DNA of 64,000 bases from Paenibacillus caseinilyticus (GCF_027533645.1 NZ_JAQAGY010000001.1:372001-436000), one strand, 5' to 3'; numbered from the stretch's first letter, positions 8,081 through 15,982 are shown. Translations and numbers: made by a program. The notes: generated by a model from the letters alone, not told the origin.

Positions 8081-8404
8081 TTAGAGCCAGCGGAGCTTAT
8101 ACCGGAGTCCGGCCTCCGGGTCCACGGAGACCAGCCGGGCAGCGCCTTGTTCATCCGTGTCCACCCGCGTACGCTCATCGGCGAATACGGGGATTGAGAG
8201 ATGCTGGGACAGATTCATATAACATTTGAGATGCGTTCCTTCCGGGACGAGTACGGCCCGGACGAGCTCGAAGGTATGCGGCGGAGCGAGCGCATCGCTG
8301 CCCGTCATATCTTCAATCCGCGCCTCCACCTTCCTGCCGCACAGGAGCTTCATCTGCTTCTCCAGCGCTTTGATCTTATCCAGCTCCTCAGCCATGATGA
8401 GCAT
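8081..8404 (-). CDS. Unknown protein, last gene of molybdoenzyme operon
   Basis: A 107-residue soluble protein that I do not recognise. It starts with a charged helix (EELDKIKALEKQMK) followed by what looks like a small beta domain. The gene overlaps the preceding one by 17 nt. Two ATG codons three residues apart are possible; GGAGG lies about 3 nt before the first and 12 nt before the second, so the start is uncertain. Its position as the last of seven tightly packed genes suggests a subunit, assembly factor or accessory of the molybdoenzyme. Confidence 0.65.
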   Translation of the reverse strand: MLIMAEELDKIKALEKQMKLLCGRKVEARIEDMTGSDALAPPHTFELVRAVLVPEGTHLKCYMNLSQHLSIPVFADERTRVDTDEQGAARLVSVDPEAGLRYKLRWL

Positions 8405-8729
8405 ACGCCTCCCTCTTCTTCGTTAACCGGCAGGGACCCGCATCCTCCTTGGGCGTCACCTGCAAGCGGTATCCGGACAGCCAGTTCCACCACGGCTCCG
8501 GCAGCTGCTGTTCCATACGGTCCAGTAGCTCATTCTCCGACTCCCAGGGACCGAGGCCGTTGATCCGGGCGACGACAATCTCCAGCCCTTCCTCTGCCTT
8601 CGGGTCCATGTCGAGGGAAGCCCCTGGGAAGATCCGCCGCAGATCAGCCTCCAGCACCACGTGCAGCGGCCTGCCGTTCTCTTCCATCCTCCGGACAAAA
8701 CACAAAGCGGCATCGTATTCGCTCGGCAT
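8388..8729 (-). CDS. Unknown protein of molybdoenzyme operon
   Basis: A 113-residue soluble protein with no family that I can name. It begins with an alpha-helical region and has a Trp-rich stretch (PEPWWNWLSGY, about residues 78-88). GGAGGAGG lies 8 nt before the ATG. It overlaps the next gene by 17 nt and follows the small membrane protein by 18 nt, which argues for co-expression with the redox subunits. It is too short for a NarJ/TorD chaperone, although an accessory role is the natural guess from position. Confidence 0.65.
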   Translation of the reverse strand: MPSEYDAALCFVRRMEENGRPLHVVLEADLRRIFPGASLDMDPKAEEGLEIVVARINGLGPWESENELLDRMEQQLPEPWWNWLSGYRLQVTPKEDAGPCRLTKKREAYAHHG

Positions 8730-8747
8730 CCCGCTTCCTCCTCCCCA

Positions 8748-8936
8748 TTATGCCCGGTCCCGCTCCCGCCGGTAGATCCAGAGCGAGAGCGGGAACAGGA
8801 TGACATTCAGCCCCGAGAACAGCAGGACTTTCGTATACTTCTCATAGAAAAAAGCGTTGACGACCTGCTGCGTGCATACGATGCTGAGCAGCAGCACAAG
8901 GCTCAAGAGGATGACGCCCAGCCAGCTACGCTTCAT
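8748..8936 (-). CDS. Two-helix small membrane protein
   Basis: A 62-residue protein with two hydrophobic segments (about 5-27 and 34-54) and a basic C-terminus (YRRERDRA). Its start overlaps the end of the Rieske gene by 11 nt, so it is coupled to it. It may anchor or stabilise the membrane complex of the operon. There is no homologue that I can name. Confidence 0.65.
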   Translation of the reverse strand: MKRSWLGVILLSLVLLLSIVCTQQVVNAFFYEKYTKVLLFSGLNVILFPLSLWIYRRERDRA

Positions 8937-9462
8937 ATCGCTTCACCCCTACGGCATAGACCGTCCCCTGCTCGATCTTCAGCTCGATCTCGGGCAGAGG
9001 CCGCTTCGGCGGCCCTGCGATAGGAGATCCCGTACGCACGTCGAACAGGCCATGGTGGCACGGGCACACGAGCTCGCCCTTCTCCCCGCTCCAGAATACG
9101 GGGCATTTGAGATGGGTGCAGGCGTTCTGGTACGCCTTGAACTCCCCTTCCCCGAGACGGACCAGCAGGGCGGAATCGTGCTCGCCGGGATAGGCGAACT
9201 CGGCGGCTTCGCCGACCTTGAGGCCGCTCAGCGCCGTAATCGGGCTTTTGGGGAAGGCCTTCTTCGCCGGACCCGTCAGCTCCCGGGCCGCAATGGCTCC
9301 CCAGGGAAGCGTCGATACCGCGAACAAGCCTGCCGCACCGACCATCGTCTTCATGAAGCTCCGGCGGTCCAGCCGCCGCTCGTTGTCCTTGCTTATATTA
9401 TGGGTATAGTTATCTTCGCCGGGAGGCACCGCTCCGCTCCCCCTCTTCTCTTCTCCGCTCAT
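8926..9462 (-). CDS. Tat-dependent Rieske [2Fe-2S] protein
   Basis: A 178-residue Rieske protein. Residues 33-37 (RRSFM) followed by a hydrophobic helix form a twin-arginine signal/anchor, so the cluster domain should face outside. Cluster ligands are Cys115-His117 (CTHLKC) and Cys133-His136 (CPCHHG); Cys120 and Cys135 match the disulfide pair of bc1-type Rieske proteins. The usual CHGS serine that raises the redox potential is replaced (CHHG), so a lower potential is expected. GGAGGG lies about 9 nt before the ATG. Placed after the polyferredoxin gene, it is probably an electron-transfer subunit of the molybdoenzyme complex. No cytochrome bc partner is encoded here. Confidence 0.88.
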   Translation of the reverse strand: MSGEEKRGSGAVPPGEDNYTHNISKDNERRLDRRSFMKTMVGAAGLFAVSTLPWGAIAARELTGPAKKAFPKSPITALSGLKVGEAAEFAYPGEHDSALLVRLGEGEFKAYQNACTHLKCPVFWSGEKGELVCPCHHGLFDVRTGSPIAGPPKRPLPEIELKIEQGTVYAVGVKRYEA

Positions 9463-9491
9463 GTGTATCCCTCCGTCCCAAGCTCTCTAGC

Positions 9492-10055
9492 TTAGAATAA
9501 CTTCACTTTCCCCTGCAGAATCCCCGGCAGGCTGATCTTCACATGCGTCTCGCCGACCAGCGGGTCGTCCGGCAGGCGGCTCGCCGTCCACTTGCCCAGC
9601 GCATGCCCCTCTCTCTTTGCCTTCAGCTCGTCTTCGGTAACCCACTGCAGGGTGTTCGTCGGGCAGACCGAAGCGCACATGGGAGGTATGCCGTCTTTTG
9701 TACGGTCATAGCACAAGTCGCATTTGTACATGAGATTCTGCTCTTCGTCGAATTTCGGAATGCCGTAGGGACAGGCGATCGTGCAGTTCTGGCAGCCGAT
9801 GCACTTCTCCACGAGAGCCGAGAGCACTGCGCCTTCAGGCGTTACCTGGATCGCTTGGGCCGGGCAGCTGCGGGCGCAGGCCGGGTTCACGCAGTGCAGG
9901 CACATCAGGGGAAGCGTCTGGCGGTTCACCAGCGGATTCACATCGTACACATAGTTGCGGTTGCGCTCGTCGTGCCCGCCGCACTGCGTGCAGGCAGCCA
10001 GGCAGCTGCGGCACCCGATGCAGTTGTCCATCTCGATATATAGGTGCTGCTTCAT
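9492..10055 (-). CDS. Four-cluster ferredoxin subunit (DmsB/FdhB-like)
   Basis: A 187-residue polyferredoxin with four cysteine groups: Cys12/15/18/22, Cys52/55/60/64, Cys85/88/91/95 and Cys112/115/127/131. This is the pattern of the electron-transfer subunits of membrane molybdoenzymes (DmsB, FdhB, HycB). It should wire electrons from the membrane cytochrome to the catalytic subunit. It has no Tat signal, which agrees with a cytoplasmic location. The start overlaps the stop of the molybdoenzyme gene by 4 nt (ATGA), a translational-coupling arrangement. Confidence 0.9.
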   Translation of the reverse strand: MKQHLYIEMDNCIGCRSCLAACTQCGGHDERNRNYVYDVNPLVNRQTLPLMCLHCVNPACARSCPAQAIQVTPEGAVLSALVEKCIGCQNCTIACPYGIPKFDEEQNLMYKCDLCYDRTKDGIPPMCASVCPTNTLQWVTEDELKAKREGHALGKWTASRLPDDPLVGETHVKISLPGILQGKVKLF

Positions 10056-12262
10056 GTCCGTATGGCCTCCTTATCATGGTGCGTACCCGGTATTGGAGCA
10101 GCGGCTGCCTCCGGCAGTCTATCGATCTCGGCCGCGCAGGCCTTGAACTCGGGCATCCGGGAGATCGGATCGAGCGCGGCGATCGTAAGCAGATTGACGG
10201 CCTTCTCATGGCCGAAGTGGTATGGCACGAATACCGTATCCTGGCGGATCGCCTCGGTGATCTTCACCTTGAACTCAGCCATGCCCCGCCGGGTGCGGAG
10301 CCTGACGATCTCTTCGTGGGCGATCCCATAGCGCTCCGCCGTCTCGGGATGCACTTCGACGAACGGCTCCGGGCACATGTCGCGCAGGAACGGAATCCGG
10401 CGGGTCTGGTTGCCGGACAGGTAGTGATAGACGACCCGGCCTGTCGTCAGACGCAGCGGGTAAGCTCCGCACGGCTCCTCGGCCGGCGGCCGGTAGGGAA
10501 GCGCACAGAGCAGGGCTCTGCCGTCCGGATGGTAGAACTTCTTGTCGAGGAACATGTGCGGCGTGCCCGGATCGGCTTCATCGCGGCAGGGCCAGAAGAC
10601 CCCCTGCTGCTTCTCGATCTTCTCCCAGGTGGCGCCGTAGTAATCGGCATAGCCGCCCTTGCTCGCGAGGCGGAACTCGTCGTTGATATCCCGGGCCGTC
10701 TTCAGATGGCGGAAGTAATCCCCGCGGCCCAGACGCTCCGCCAGCTCCACCTGGATCTGCCAATCGGGCTTCGATTCGCCGAGCGGCTCCTGCGCTTTGT
10801 TGATTTTGATCGTCCGGCCCTCGAGGTTCGTCACTGTTCCCTCGTCTTCGCTCCAGGTAACGGTCGGCAGCACCACGTCCGCGTACTCGGCGGATTCGGA
10901 GAGGAACATATCGCCGCAGACCATGAAGTCCAGGCTGCGCAGCGCGGCATGCACCTCGTTCAGGTTCGGGGCGGACACCGCCGGGTTCGAGCAGAGCAGA
11001 TACAAGCCGCGGATCGTCTTGTCCTGCATCAGCCCGAACATCTCGTAGGCGGATACTCCGGCCTGCGGCATCTCTTCAGGCTTGATGCCCCATACCCTGC
11101 ACACCTCCTCCACGTGCTTCGGATTGGCGATCTTCCGGTAGCCCGGCAGCGCGTCGGCCTTCTGGCCGTGCTCGCGGCCGCCCTGGCCGTTGCCCTGCCC
11201 GGTGAAGGTGGCTACGCCGGACTTCGGACGGCCGATCTTGCCGGTGACGAGACTCATGTTCGTGTAAGCCGATACGTTGTCGACCCCCTTGTGCTGCTGC
11301 TCGATGCCGCGGGCGAACATGACGACCGCATTCGGCGCTTTGCCATAGATCTCGGCGGCACGGATCAGCTTCTCGGGAGCCACGCCCGTAATCTCGCTCG
11401 TATATTCCGGCGTGAATTCCTTCACGACTTCCAGCATGGCGTCGAAGCCATTCGTATGCTTCTCCACGAACGCCCGGTCCGCATAGCCGCCCTGCACCAG
11501 CAGGTTCACCATGCAGTTGGCGAGCGCCAGATCCGTTCCCGGCCGCAGATCGAGATGGACATCGGCCCGGCGGGCGATCGGCGTCTCCCTCGGGTCGGCC
11601 ACGATCAGATAGCCGCCCCGGTTCTGCACTTCCCAGACGCGGAACATGGACGTCGGGTGGCACTCCGCCGTATTGCTGCCGGCGATGAACAGACAGTCCG
11701 TCTCATGCAGGTCCGTCCACGGCAGCGTGGACCCCCGGTCGACGCCGAAGGTGCGCATGAACCCTGCCGCAGCGCTCGACATGCAGAACCGTCCATTGTA
11801 GTCGATATAGCGGGTCTGCAGGGCCACACGGGCGAACTTGCCGGTGAGATAGCATTTTTCGTTCGTCATGGATACGCCGCTGAAGACGGACAAGCTGTCT
11901 TTGCCGTAGGCGGTCTGCAGCTCCCCGAATTTGCGCACGATCAGCGCATAGGCTTCATCCCAGGTGGCTTCACGGAATCCAAGCTTCGTTCCCCGCAGCG
12001 ACCGGTCGTCACGGATCAGCGGCCGGAGCAGCCGGTCGTCATGGTTCGTCTGCTGGTAGGCCGTGACTCCCTTAGGGCACATCTTGCCTAGCGTGACCGG
12101 CCAGTCATAGCGCGGCTCCACCCCGATAATCTTGTTCGAGAGGGTATCCACCCGCAGGTTCATCCCGCACTGCATCCCGCAGTAAGAGCAGTGGGTTTCG
12201 ACGAGCTTTTCGCCCGGATGGGTTTTGTTCTCTATGATCTTGAAGAATTTATCCTTTGGCAT
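10052..12262 (-). CDS. NarB/NasC-like molybdopterin oxidoreductase (probable nitrate reductase)
   Basis: A 736-residue bis-MGD molybdoenzyme. A [4Fe-4S] site is formed by Cys25, Cys28, Cys32 and Cys62, and the CPKG lysine is present. The probable Mo ligand is Cys160 in NGRFCMSSAAAG, as in cytoplasmic NarB/NasC and periplasmic NapA nitrate reductases, and the pterin segment GQGNGQGGREHGQK is visible. There is no Tat signal and no C-terminal [2Fe-2S] domain, so the enzyme is cytoplasmic and depends on its partner subunits. Nitrate is the likely substrate because of the NarK, nre and Hmp neighbours; a formate dehydrogenase is less likely because it would normally carry selenocysteine or cysteine in a different context. 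It overlaps the cytochrome gene by 14 nt. Confidence 0.88.
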   Translation of the reverse strand: MPKDKFFKIIENKTHPGEKLVETHCSYCGMQCGMNLRVDTLSNKIIGVEPRYDWPVTLGKMCPKGVTAYQQTNHDDRLLRPLIRDDRSLRGTKLGFREATWDEAYALIVRKFGELQTAYGKDSLSVFSGVSMTNEKCYLTGKFARVALQTRYIDYNGRFCMSSAAAGFMRTFGVDRGSTLPWTDLHETDCLFIAGSNTAECHPTSMFRVWEVQNRGGYLIVADPRETPIARRADVHLDLRPGTDLALANCMVNLLVQGGYADRAFVEKHTNGFDAMLEVVKEFTPEYTSEITGVAPEKLIRAAEIYGKAPNAVVMFARGIEQQHKGVDNVSAYTNMSLVTGKIGRPKSGVATFTGQGNGQGGREHGQKADALPGYRKIANPKHVEEVCRVWGIKPEEMPQAGVSAYEMFGLMQDKTIRGLYLLCSNPAVSAPNLNEVHAALRSLDFMVCGDMFLSESAEYADVVLPTVTWSEDEGTVTNLEGRTIKINKAQEPLGESKPDWQIQVELAERLGRGDYFRHLKTARDINDEFRLASKGGYADYYGATWEKIEKQQGVFWPCRDEADPGTPHMFLDKKFYHPDGRALLCALPYRPPAEEPCGAYPLRLTTGRVVYHYLSGNQTRRIPFLRDMCPEPFVEVHPETAERYGIAHEEIVRLRTRRGMAEFKVKITEAIRQDTVFVPYHFGHEKAVNLLTIAALDPISRMPEFKACAAEIDRLPEAAAAPIPGTHHDKEAIRT

Positions 12263-13289
12263 GCTGGTTGGCCTCCTTCACGCGGATCTCATGGGTCGGC
12301 ACGCCCGTGAACCGGGACATGCGGTATTTGCGGCGGCAGGGCAGGCACAGCTCCGCAAGCTGGTAGCCCTCCGGTGTCTTGAACTGGAGTCCATTGCCCT
12401 TCAGGACATCCATCACGTCCTGCGCCTGTTCGGCGGATACATAGTGCGCACCGCACACCCGGCAGGCTTTGGGTGCTTGCTGTCCGTAATGCTCGCGGTA
12501 ATTGCGGGCGAGCACGCTCATCGGGCGGAAGGGGATATGGGCCAGTTTCCCGAAGGGAAGGTAGATCAAGGTGACAATCACGGACCATTGGTGGATCATC
12601 GACATGACGGGATGGCCCCAGCCGTGCAGGAACACATTGCTGAACGTAAGCAGCAGCCCCGTGATGGAGATGAAGAGCAGCAGGTACAGCGGGAGAAAAT
12701 CGTAGACGAAGCTCTGCTCCGCCCGGGCCTGCATGTTCTTCAACCGCCGGTACAGCGCCATGCACACGCCAGCGATCACCATCATCGCCGTGAAGTTCAG
12801 CGCGTTGTAGAAGAAGAAGGCGATGAGGCCGTCTGCCTGGACCCTCATGAGGTCGATCCCGAAGCCGACCACCGTGTAGTAGCCGTTGTCTCCCATCGTG
12901 AAGTACATCCAGCCGAAGACCAGGGGGAAGGTGACGAAGGCGGACAGAATGCAGCCCCAGCCGAGCAGGATATGCTGCGCCCAGCGGTACCAGCCGCGGT
13001 TCCAGATGAACTTGTAGACCACGAGATGGTCGACGGAAGTCTGCGGGGTCGACTTGCGGAACAGGAGACGCAGGCCCTTGGTCAGAATGAGCCGGGTAGG
13101 CGGACGGTCCGCCCAGGCCATGAAGCGGTAGAAGAATCCCCCGATGAATACCACCGTGCCGACCATGTATCCGTATAAGGCCAGATCGATATGCGTAAAG
13201 AGCCTTGAACCCAGGTACATCAAGACAATGAGGCCGCAGACGGTTATGCAGACATTGCGTGCCCACCTCGAAGCGAATGCTCTGTTCAT
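12249..13289 (-). CDS. Multi-spanning cytochrome b-like subunit with C-terminal Cys pairs
   Basis: A 346-residue membrane protein with about six hydrophobic spans, opening the operon. Candidate haem ligands are His106 (QHILLGWG), His226 and His233 (GHPVMSMIHQWS) and His251, a layout reminiscent of NarI/DsrM-type quinol-oxidising cytochromes b. The soluble C-terminus has two Cys pairs, Cys276/Cys279 and Cys315/Cys318, which could bind zinc or a rubredoxin-like iron. Proteins of this sort may be mislabelled as transporters, but no MFS signature is visible. GAGGAG lies 9 nt before the ATG. It probably passes quinol electrons to the polyferredoxin and molybdoenzyme. Haem binding is inferred, not proven. 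Confidence 0.75.
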   Translation of the reverse strand: MNRAFASRWARNVCITVCGLIVLMYLGSRLFTHIDLALYGYMVGTVVFIGGFFYRFMAWADRPPTRLILTKGLRLLFRKSTPQTSVDHLVVYKFIWNRGWYRWAQHILLGWGCILSAFVTFPLVFGWMYFTMGDNGYYTVVGFGIDLMRVQADGLIAFFFYNALNFTAMMVIAGVCMALYRRLKNMQARAEQSFVYDFLPLYLLLFISITGLLLTFSNVFLHGWGHPVMSMIHQWSVIVTLIYLPFGKLAHIPFRPMSVLARNYREHYGQQAPKACRVCGAHYVSAEQAQDVMDVLKGNGLQFKTPEGYQLAELCLPCRRKYRMSRFTGVPTHEIRVKEANQHAKG

Positions 13290-13354
13290 GCTTCATTTCT
13301 CCTCGCCAGTCAGTTTCGATAGGTCAAGTAAACCATATTGGACATCCCCCTATC

Positions 13355-13370
13355 AGTGATGTAGATCACC
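13355..13370 (-). promoter_or_regulatory. Fnr-type box of the molybdoenzyme operon
   Basis: AGTGA-TGTAGA-TCACC is a symmetric near-match to TGTGA-N6-TCACA. Its centre lies 42.5 bp upstream of the start implied by the -10 TTTACT (13327-13332), giving a leader of about 30 nt before the cytochrome gene. Confidence 0.65.
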
Positions 13371-13394
13371 TGAGATATGGCGGAACATGACAAA

Positions 13395-13417
13395 GACGCC
13401 GGGGGCTTCCGGGCGTC
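13395..13417 (-). terminator. Hairpin after the hemerythrin gene
   Basis: GACGCC pairs with GGCGTC around a GC-rich inner part. It lies between the hemerythrin stop and the next operon promoter. No clear T tract follows. Confidence 0.4.
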
Positions 13418-13526
13418 GCGGCAGGGGGATGAAGAGTAAGGCGGAATGATGGCGGGTATGGAGGTTGCTCCACTCAGCTAGTCCGCTAACCTGTCACCCC
13501 TCCGGCACTCCCCTTCGGACGCCTTC

Positions 13527-14027
13527 TTACTCCCTCTCCCCCGCAAGCTGCAGGCTTCCCTGCATCAGCGGCAGCAGCAGTTCCTCCTCGGCCTCCAGAT
13601 GCTCCCGTACCAGCCGGATGGCCTGCATCAGATCCTCAAGCACGCGGATCAGCGCCGCATCTCTTCGTCCAGCCTTTAGATCGCCCACCTCCCGGAAAAA
13701 GGAGTCGAAAAACTCATCGGCCAGCTCGTGCTCCTTCTCCAGCATCCAAAGCGAGGTCACGATGATGTGCCCCTCCGGCGTCCCGAACAGCTCCATCAGC
13801 ATGGGGAACAGGTCCTCCGTTTCCCACAGGGAGTGCAGCTCAAGCTCGGATCGCAGGGCCGCGGCACTCCGGTGCAGATCGTCCAGCACCCACTCGGGAT
13901 AGGAACGCCGGCCTCCCCTGTCCACCCCTGCCGCCCGAACCTTCGCTTCCAGTGTAAACACCATGTCCCCCAGGCTCCGGTGCTCTTCCGTCAAACGTCT
14001 CCATACAGGTCCCAAGTATGCTGTCAT
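13527..14027 (-). CDS. Hemerythrin-like (HHE) protein
   Basis: A 166-residue helical protein of the hemerythrin/HHE cation-binding family. Candidate di-iron ligands are visible as EEHRSL (His16), ELHSLWETEDLFP, EKEHELADE and REHLEAEEELL, in the helix-helix-helix-helix order of the family. Such proteins bind O2 or NO or repair Fe-S clusters (RIC/YtfE class). GGGAGGG lies before the ATG. It probably shares a transcript with the two DUF3147 genes upstream, and the anaerobic/nitrosative context makes NO or Fe-S damage response the best guess. It is shorter than YtfE and lacks its N-terminal domain. Confidence 0.8.
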   Translation of the reverse strand: MTAYLGPVWRRLTEEHRSLGDMVFTLEAKVRAAGVDRGGRRSYPEWVLDDLHRSAAALRSELELHSLWETEDLFPMLMELFGTPEGHIIVTSLWMLEKEHELADEFFDSFFREVGDLKAGRRDAALIRVLEDLMQAIRLVREHLEAEEELLLPLMQGSLQLAGERE

Positions 14028-14113
14028 GTTAAATCCCTCCCAATTCGGATACGGGCTGAACCGCCCAGTTTATATAGATGGACCGGTATACCTACATTAA
14101 TGGACTGCGGTCC

Positions 14114-14482
14114 TTATGAGCTTTTGATCGACCGGCGGACCTTGTAGATGAGAAATGCGCTCAGGTACCAGCACACGAAGCCGAGTCCCAGACTGAGCCA
14201 CCACAGACCCGTCATTTTCATAAAATACAGCACGGTGACGACACAGACGGCGCATCCCGCCATACCATACACGGAGCCCCGGGCTATCTCGGACGCCCTG
14301 GCCGAGCCTTGCGCCCAGCCTACCATGAGCACCGCAACGATCATCACAGCCGGGAAGGTTGCGAAGATCCCTCCAAGCGCCTTCCAAGGCAGAAGCACCG
14401 AGGCCGTATAACTCAGCACCACCGCACCGCCTCCCAGTACAAAACGCAGCAGCAAATCCTTCAGGTTCGCATTCATCTTCAT
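14114..14482 (-). CDS. DUF3147 membrane protein (copy 2)
   Basis: A 122-residue protein with four predicted membrane helices. It shares the motif LLRF-x2-GGGAVVL and GGIFA-x-FPAV with the gene just upstream, so the two are paralogues from a tandem duplication. It belongs to the DUF3147/GlpM-like family of unknown function. The gap to the upstream copy is 15 nt, which indicates one operon. Confidence 0.75.
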   Translation of the reverse strand: MKMNANLKDLLLRFVLGGGAVVLSYTASVLLPWKALGGIFATFPAVMIVAVLMVGWAQGSARASEIARGSVYGMAGCAVCVVTVLYFMKMTGLWWLSLGLGFVCWYLSAFLIYKVRRSIKSS

Positions 14483-14497
14483 CAGGCCAACCTTTCG

Positions 14498-14860
14498 TTA
14501 TATGCTAAAGAGCAGATACGACACACCGAGCGAAACGGCGAACCAGCCGCCGATTGACAGCGACAGCCCCCTTTTCCATCCCCGCTTGGCACACAGATAG
14601 CCGACCGCAGCGGCGCATAGAATATTGATCCCCATCCCGATCAGCGCCCCCTGGGACAGGGAGATCGAACGGGCCACGAGATCGCTGCCGGTGTGATCGA
14701 GCCGAATCGCTACGAGGGCGGCCAGATAGACGGCCGGAAAAGCGGCGAAGATACCTCCGACGCTGCCTCCAAGCTTCTTGGAGAGCACGGAGGCCAGGAC
14801 GACAGCCCCTCCACCGAATAGAAAACGAAGCAGCATAGCGGCAAGTGACAGGCGAACCAT
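14498..14860 (-). CDS. DUF3147 membrane protein (copy 1)
   Basis: A 120-residue, four-helix membrane protein of the DUF3147/GlpM-like family, first gene of a probable operon with its paralogue and the hemerythrin gene. A GGAGGGG ribosome binding site precedes the ATG. The promoter candidate TATACT (14978-14983) with a weak Fnr box 42.5 bp upstream of its start suggests low-oxygen control. Biochemical function is unknown. Confidence 0.75.
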   Translation of the reverse strand: MVRLSLAAMLLRFLFGGGAVVLASVLSKKLGGSVGGIFAAFPAVYLAALVAIRLDHTGSDLVARSISLSQGALIGMGINILCAAAVGYLCAKRGWKRGLSLSIGGWFAVSLGVSYLLFSI

Positions 14861-14977
14861 AGGTTTTCCCCTCCTGATTTCTCTTTACTATTGTGATTAT
14901 TTTCACGTAGTTAAATCGAAGGATTCCTTGCAATAGGATTCAAAAGGAATGCAATGGAACCGTCAACTTATGTTTAT

Positions 14978-15021
14978 AGTATATAAGTTGGTCGCAGCCG
15001 CATGATGTGCGCCAGATCACT
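14978..15021 (-). promoter_or_regulatory. Promoter with weak Fnr box (DUF3147 operon)
   Basis: The -10 TATACT lies at 14978-14983. TGTGC-GCCAGA-TCACT (15006-15021) differs from the Fnr consensus at two positions. The 42.5-bp spacing to the implied start matches the better boxes in the window. Confidence 0.5.
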
Positions 15022-15115
15022 TGCCGGCGAAAAATACAGCATCGCCGGATCGCCTTGGTCCGGCCGTTCTCACCGAACCCCACCCGCTGTCGCTCCCTTC
15101 CTTTCACGCTCAGAC

Positions 15116-15146
15116 AAAAAGAAGGCCGTACCGTCGGTACGAGCCT
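15116..15146 (-). terminator. pflBA terminator
   Basis: On the minus strand GGCTCGTACC-GAC-GGTACGGCC is followed by TTCTTTTTG, 20 nt after the pflA stop. Confidence 0.8.
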
Positions 15147-15163
15147 CCTCATCTATCCGCTTG

Positions 15164-15904
15164 CTACAGCTGAACCGCCTGCGCCTGCTCCCGGCCTTCC
15201 CCGAGAAGCCGGTAGGCCCGCTGCACTTCCTTATCGTCCGGGGTCGGCACCCCTTCGAGCGGGTATTCGCGGCCGAGCTGCTGCCACTTGTATACGCCCA
15301 TGCGGTGATAAGGGAGAATCTCCACTTTCTTCACCCGGCTCAGGCCGCCGATGAAGCGTCCGAGCGCGGTTAGATCCGTGTAGTCGTCCGTGACCCCGGG
15401 CACGAGCACATGCCGGATCCAGAGCGGCTGCTCCCGCTCGGAGAGCCAGGCTGCGAAGCGGAGAATCCGCTCGTTGCTTTGCGATGTCAGGGCGCGGTGC
15501 TTCGCGTCGTCCATCTGCTTGAGGTCGAGCAGGACGAGGTCGGTGACGCTCATCAGCTCTTCCACATGGTCCGGCTGGCAGTAGCCGGACGAATCCAGCG
15601 TGGTATGCAGCCCCCAGCGGCGCTTGCATTCCTTGAACAGCTCCGCGACGAAGGGAGCCTGCAGGGTCGGCTCGCCTCCGGTCACGGTGATGCCTCCGCC
15701 CGACCTCCGGTAATATTCGAGATACGGCTCGATCTCGGAGAGCACTTCGTCTACCGTGACGCTGCGGCCCCGGTTCGGGTCCCACGTGTCCGGGTTATGG
15801 CAGAAGCCGCACTGCAGGGCGCACCCCTGCATGAAAAGCACGAAGCGGATGCCCGGACCGTCAACCGTTCCGAAGGTGTCGATGGAGTGAATTCTTCCTT
15901 TCAT
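15164..15904 (-). CDS. pflA: Pyruvate formate-lyase activating enzyme
   Basis: Radical SAM enzyme of 246 residues that installs the glycyl radical on PflB. The cluster motif CxxxCxxC is Cys28, Cys32 and Cys35, and the SAM-binding GGE motif is in TVTGGEPTLQ. Its length equals that of E. coli PflA. It follows pflB by 78 nt on the same strand and is followed by a clear terminator, so pflBA is a two-gene operon. Confidence 0.95.
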   Translation of the reverse strand: MKGRIHSIDTFGTVDGPGIRFVLFMQGCALQCGFCHNPDTWDPNRGRSVTVDEVLSEIEPYLEYYRRSGGGITVTGGEPTLQAPFVAELFKECKRRWGLHTTLDSSGYCQPDHVEELMSVTDLVLLDLKQMDDAKHRALTSQSNERILRFAAWLSEREQPLWIRHVLVPGVTDDYTDLTALGRFIGGLSRVKKVEILPYHRMGVYKWQQLGREYPLEGVPTPDDKEVQRAYRLLGEGREQAQAVQL

Positions 15905-15982
15905 GCGGGATGCGCTCCTTTTTTCATTAAATAATGGATAGAGTATGGCAAATGTTCGACTGACCCCAGGGAATGCTGCAGC

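Noticed and set aside
10076..12091. A 671-codon plus-strand open frame
   Set aside because: It lies antisense to the molybdoenzyme gene, whose motifs are unmistakable. The frame is an open shadow caused by GC-rich codon use.
12249..13289. MFS transporter annotation for the first operon gene
   Set aside because: No MFS signature; histidines and operon context support a cytochrome b-like subunit.
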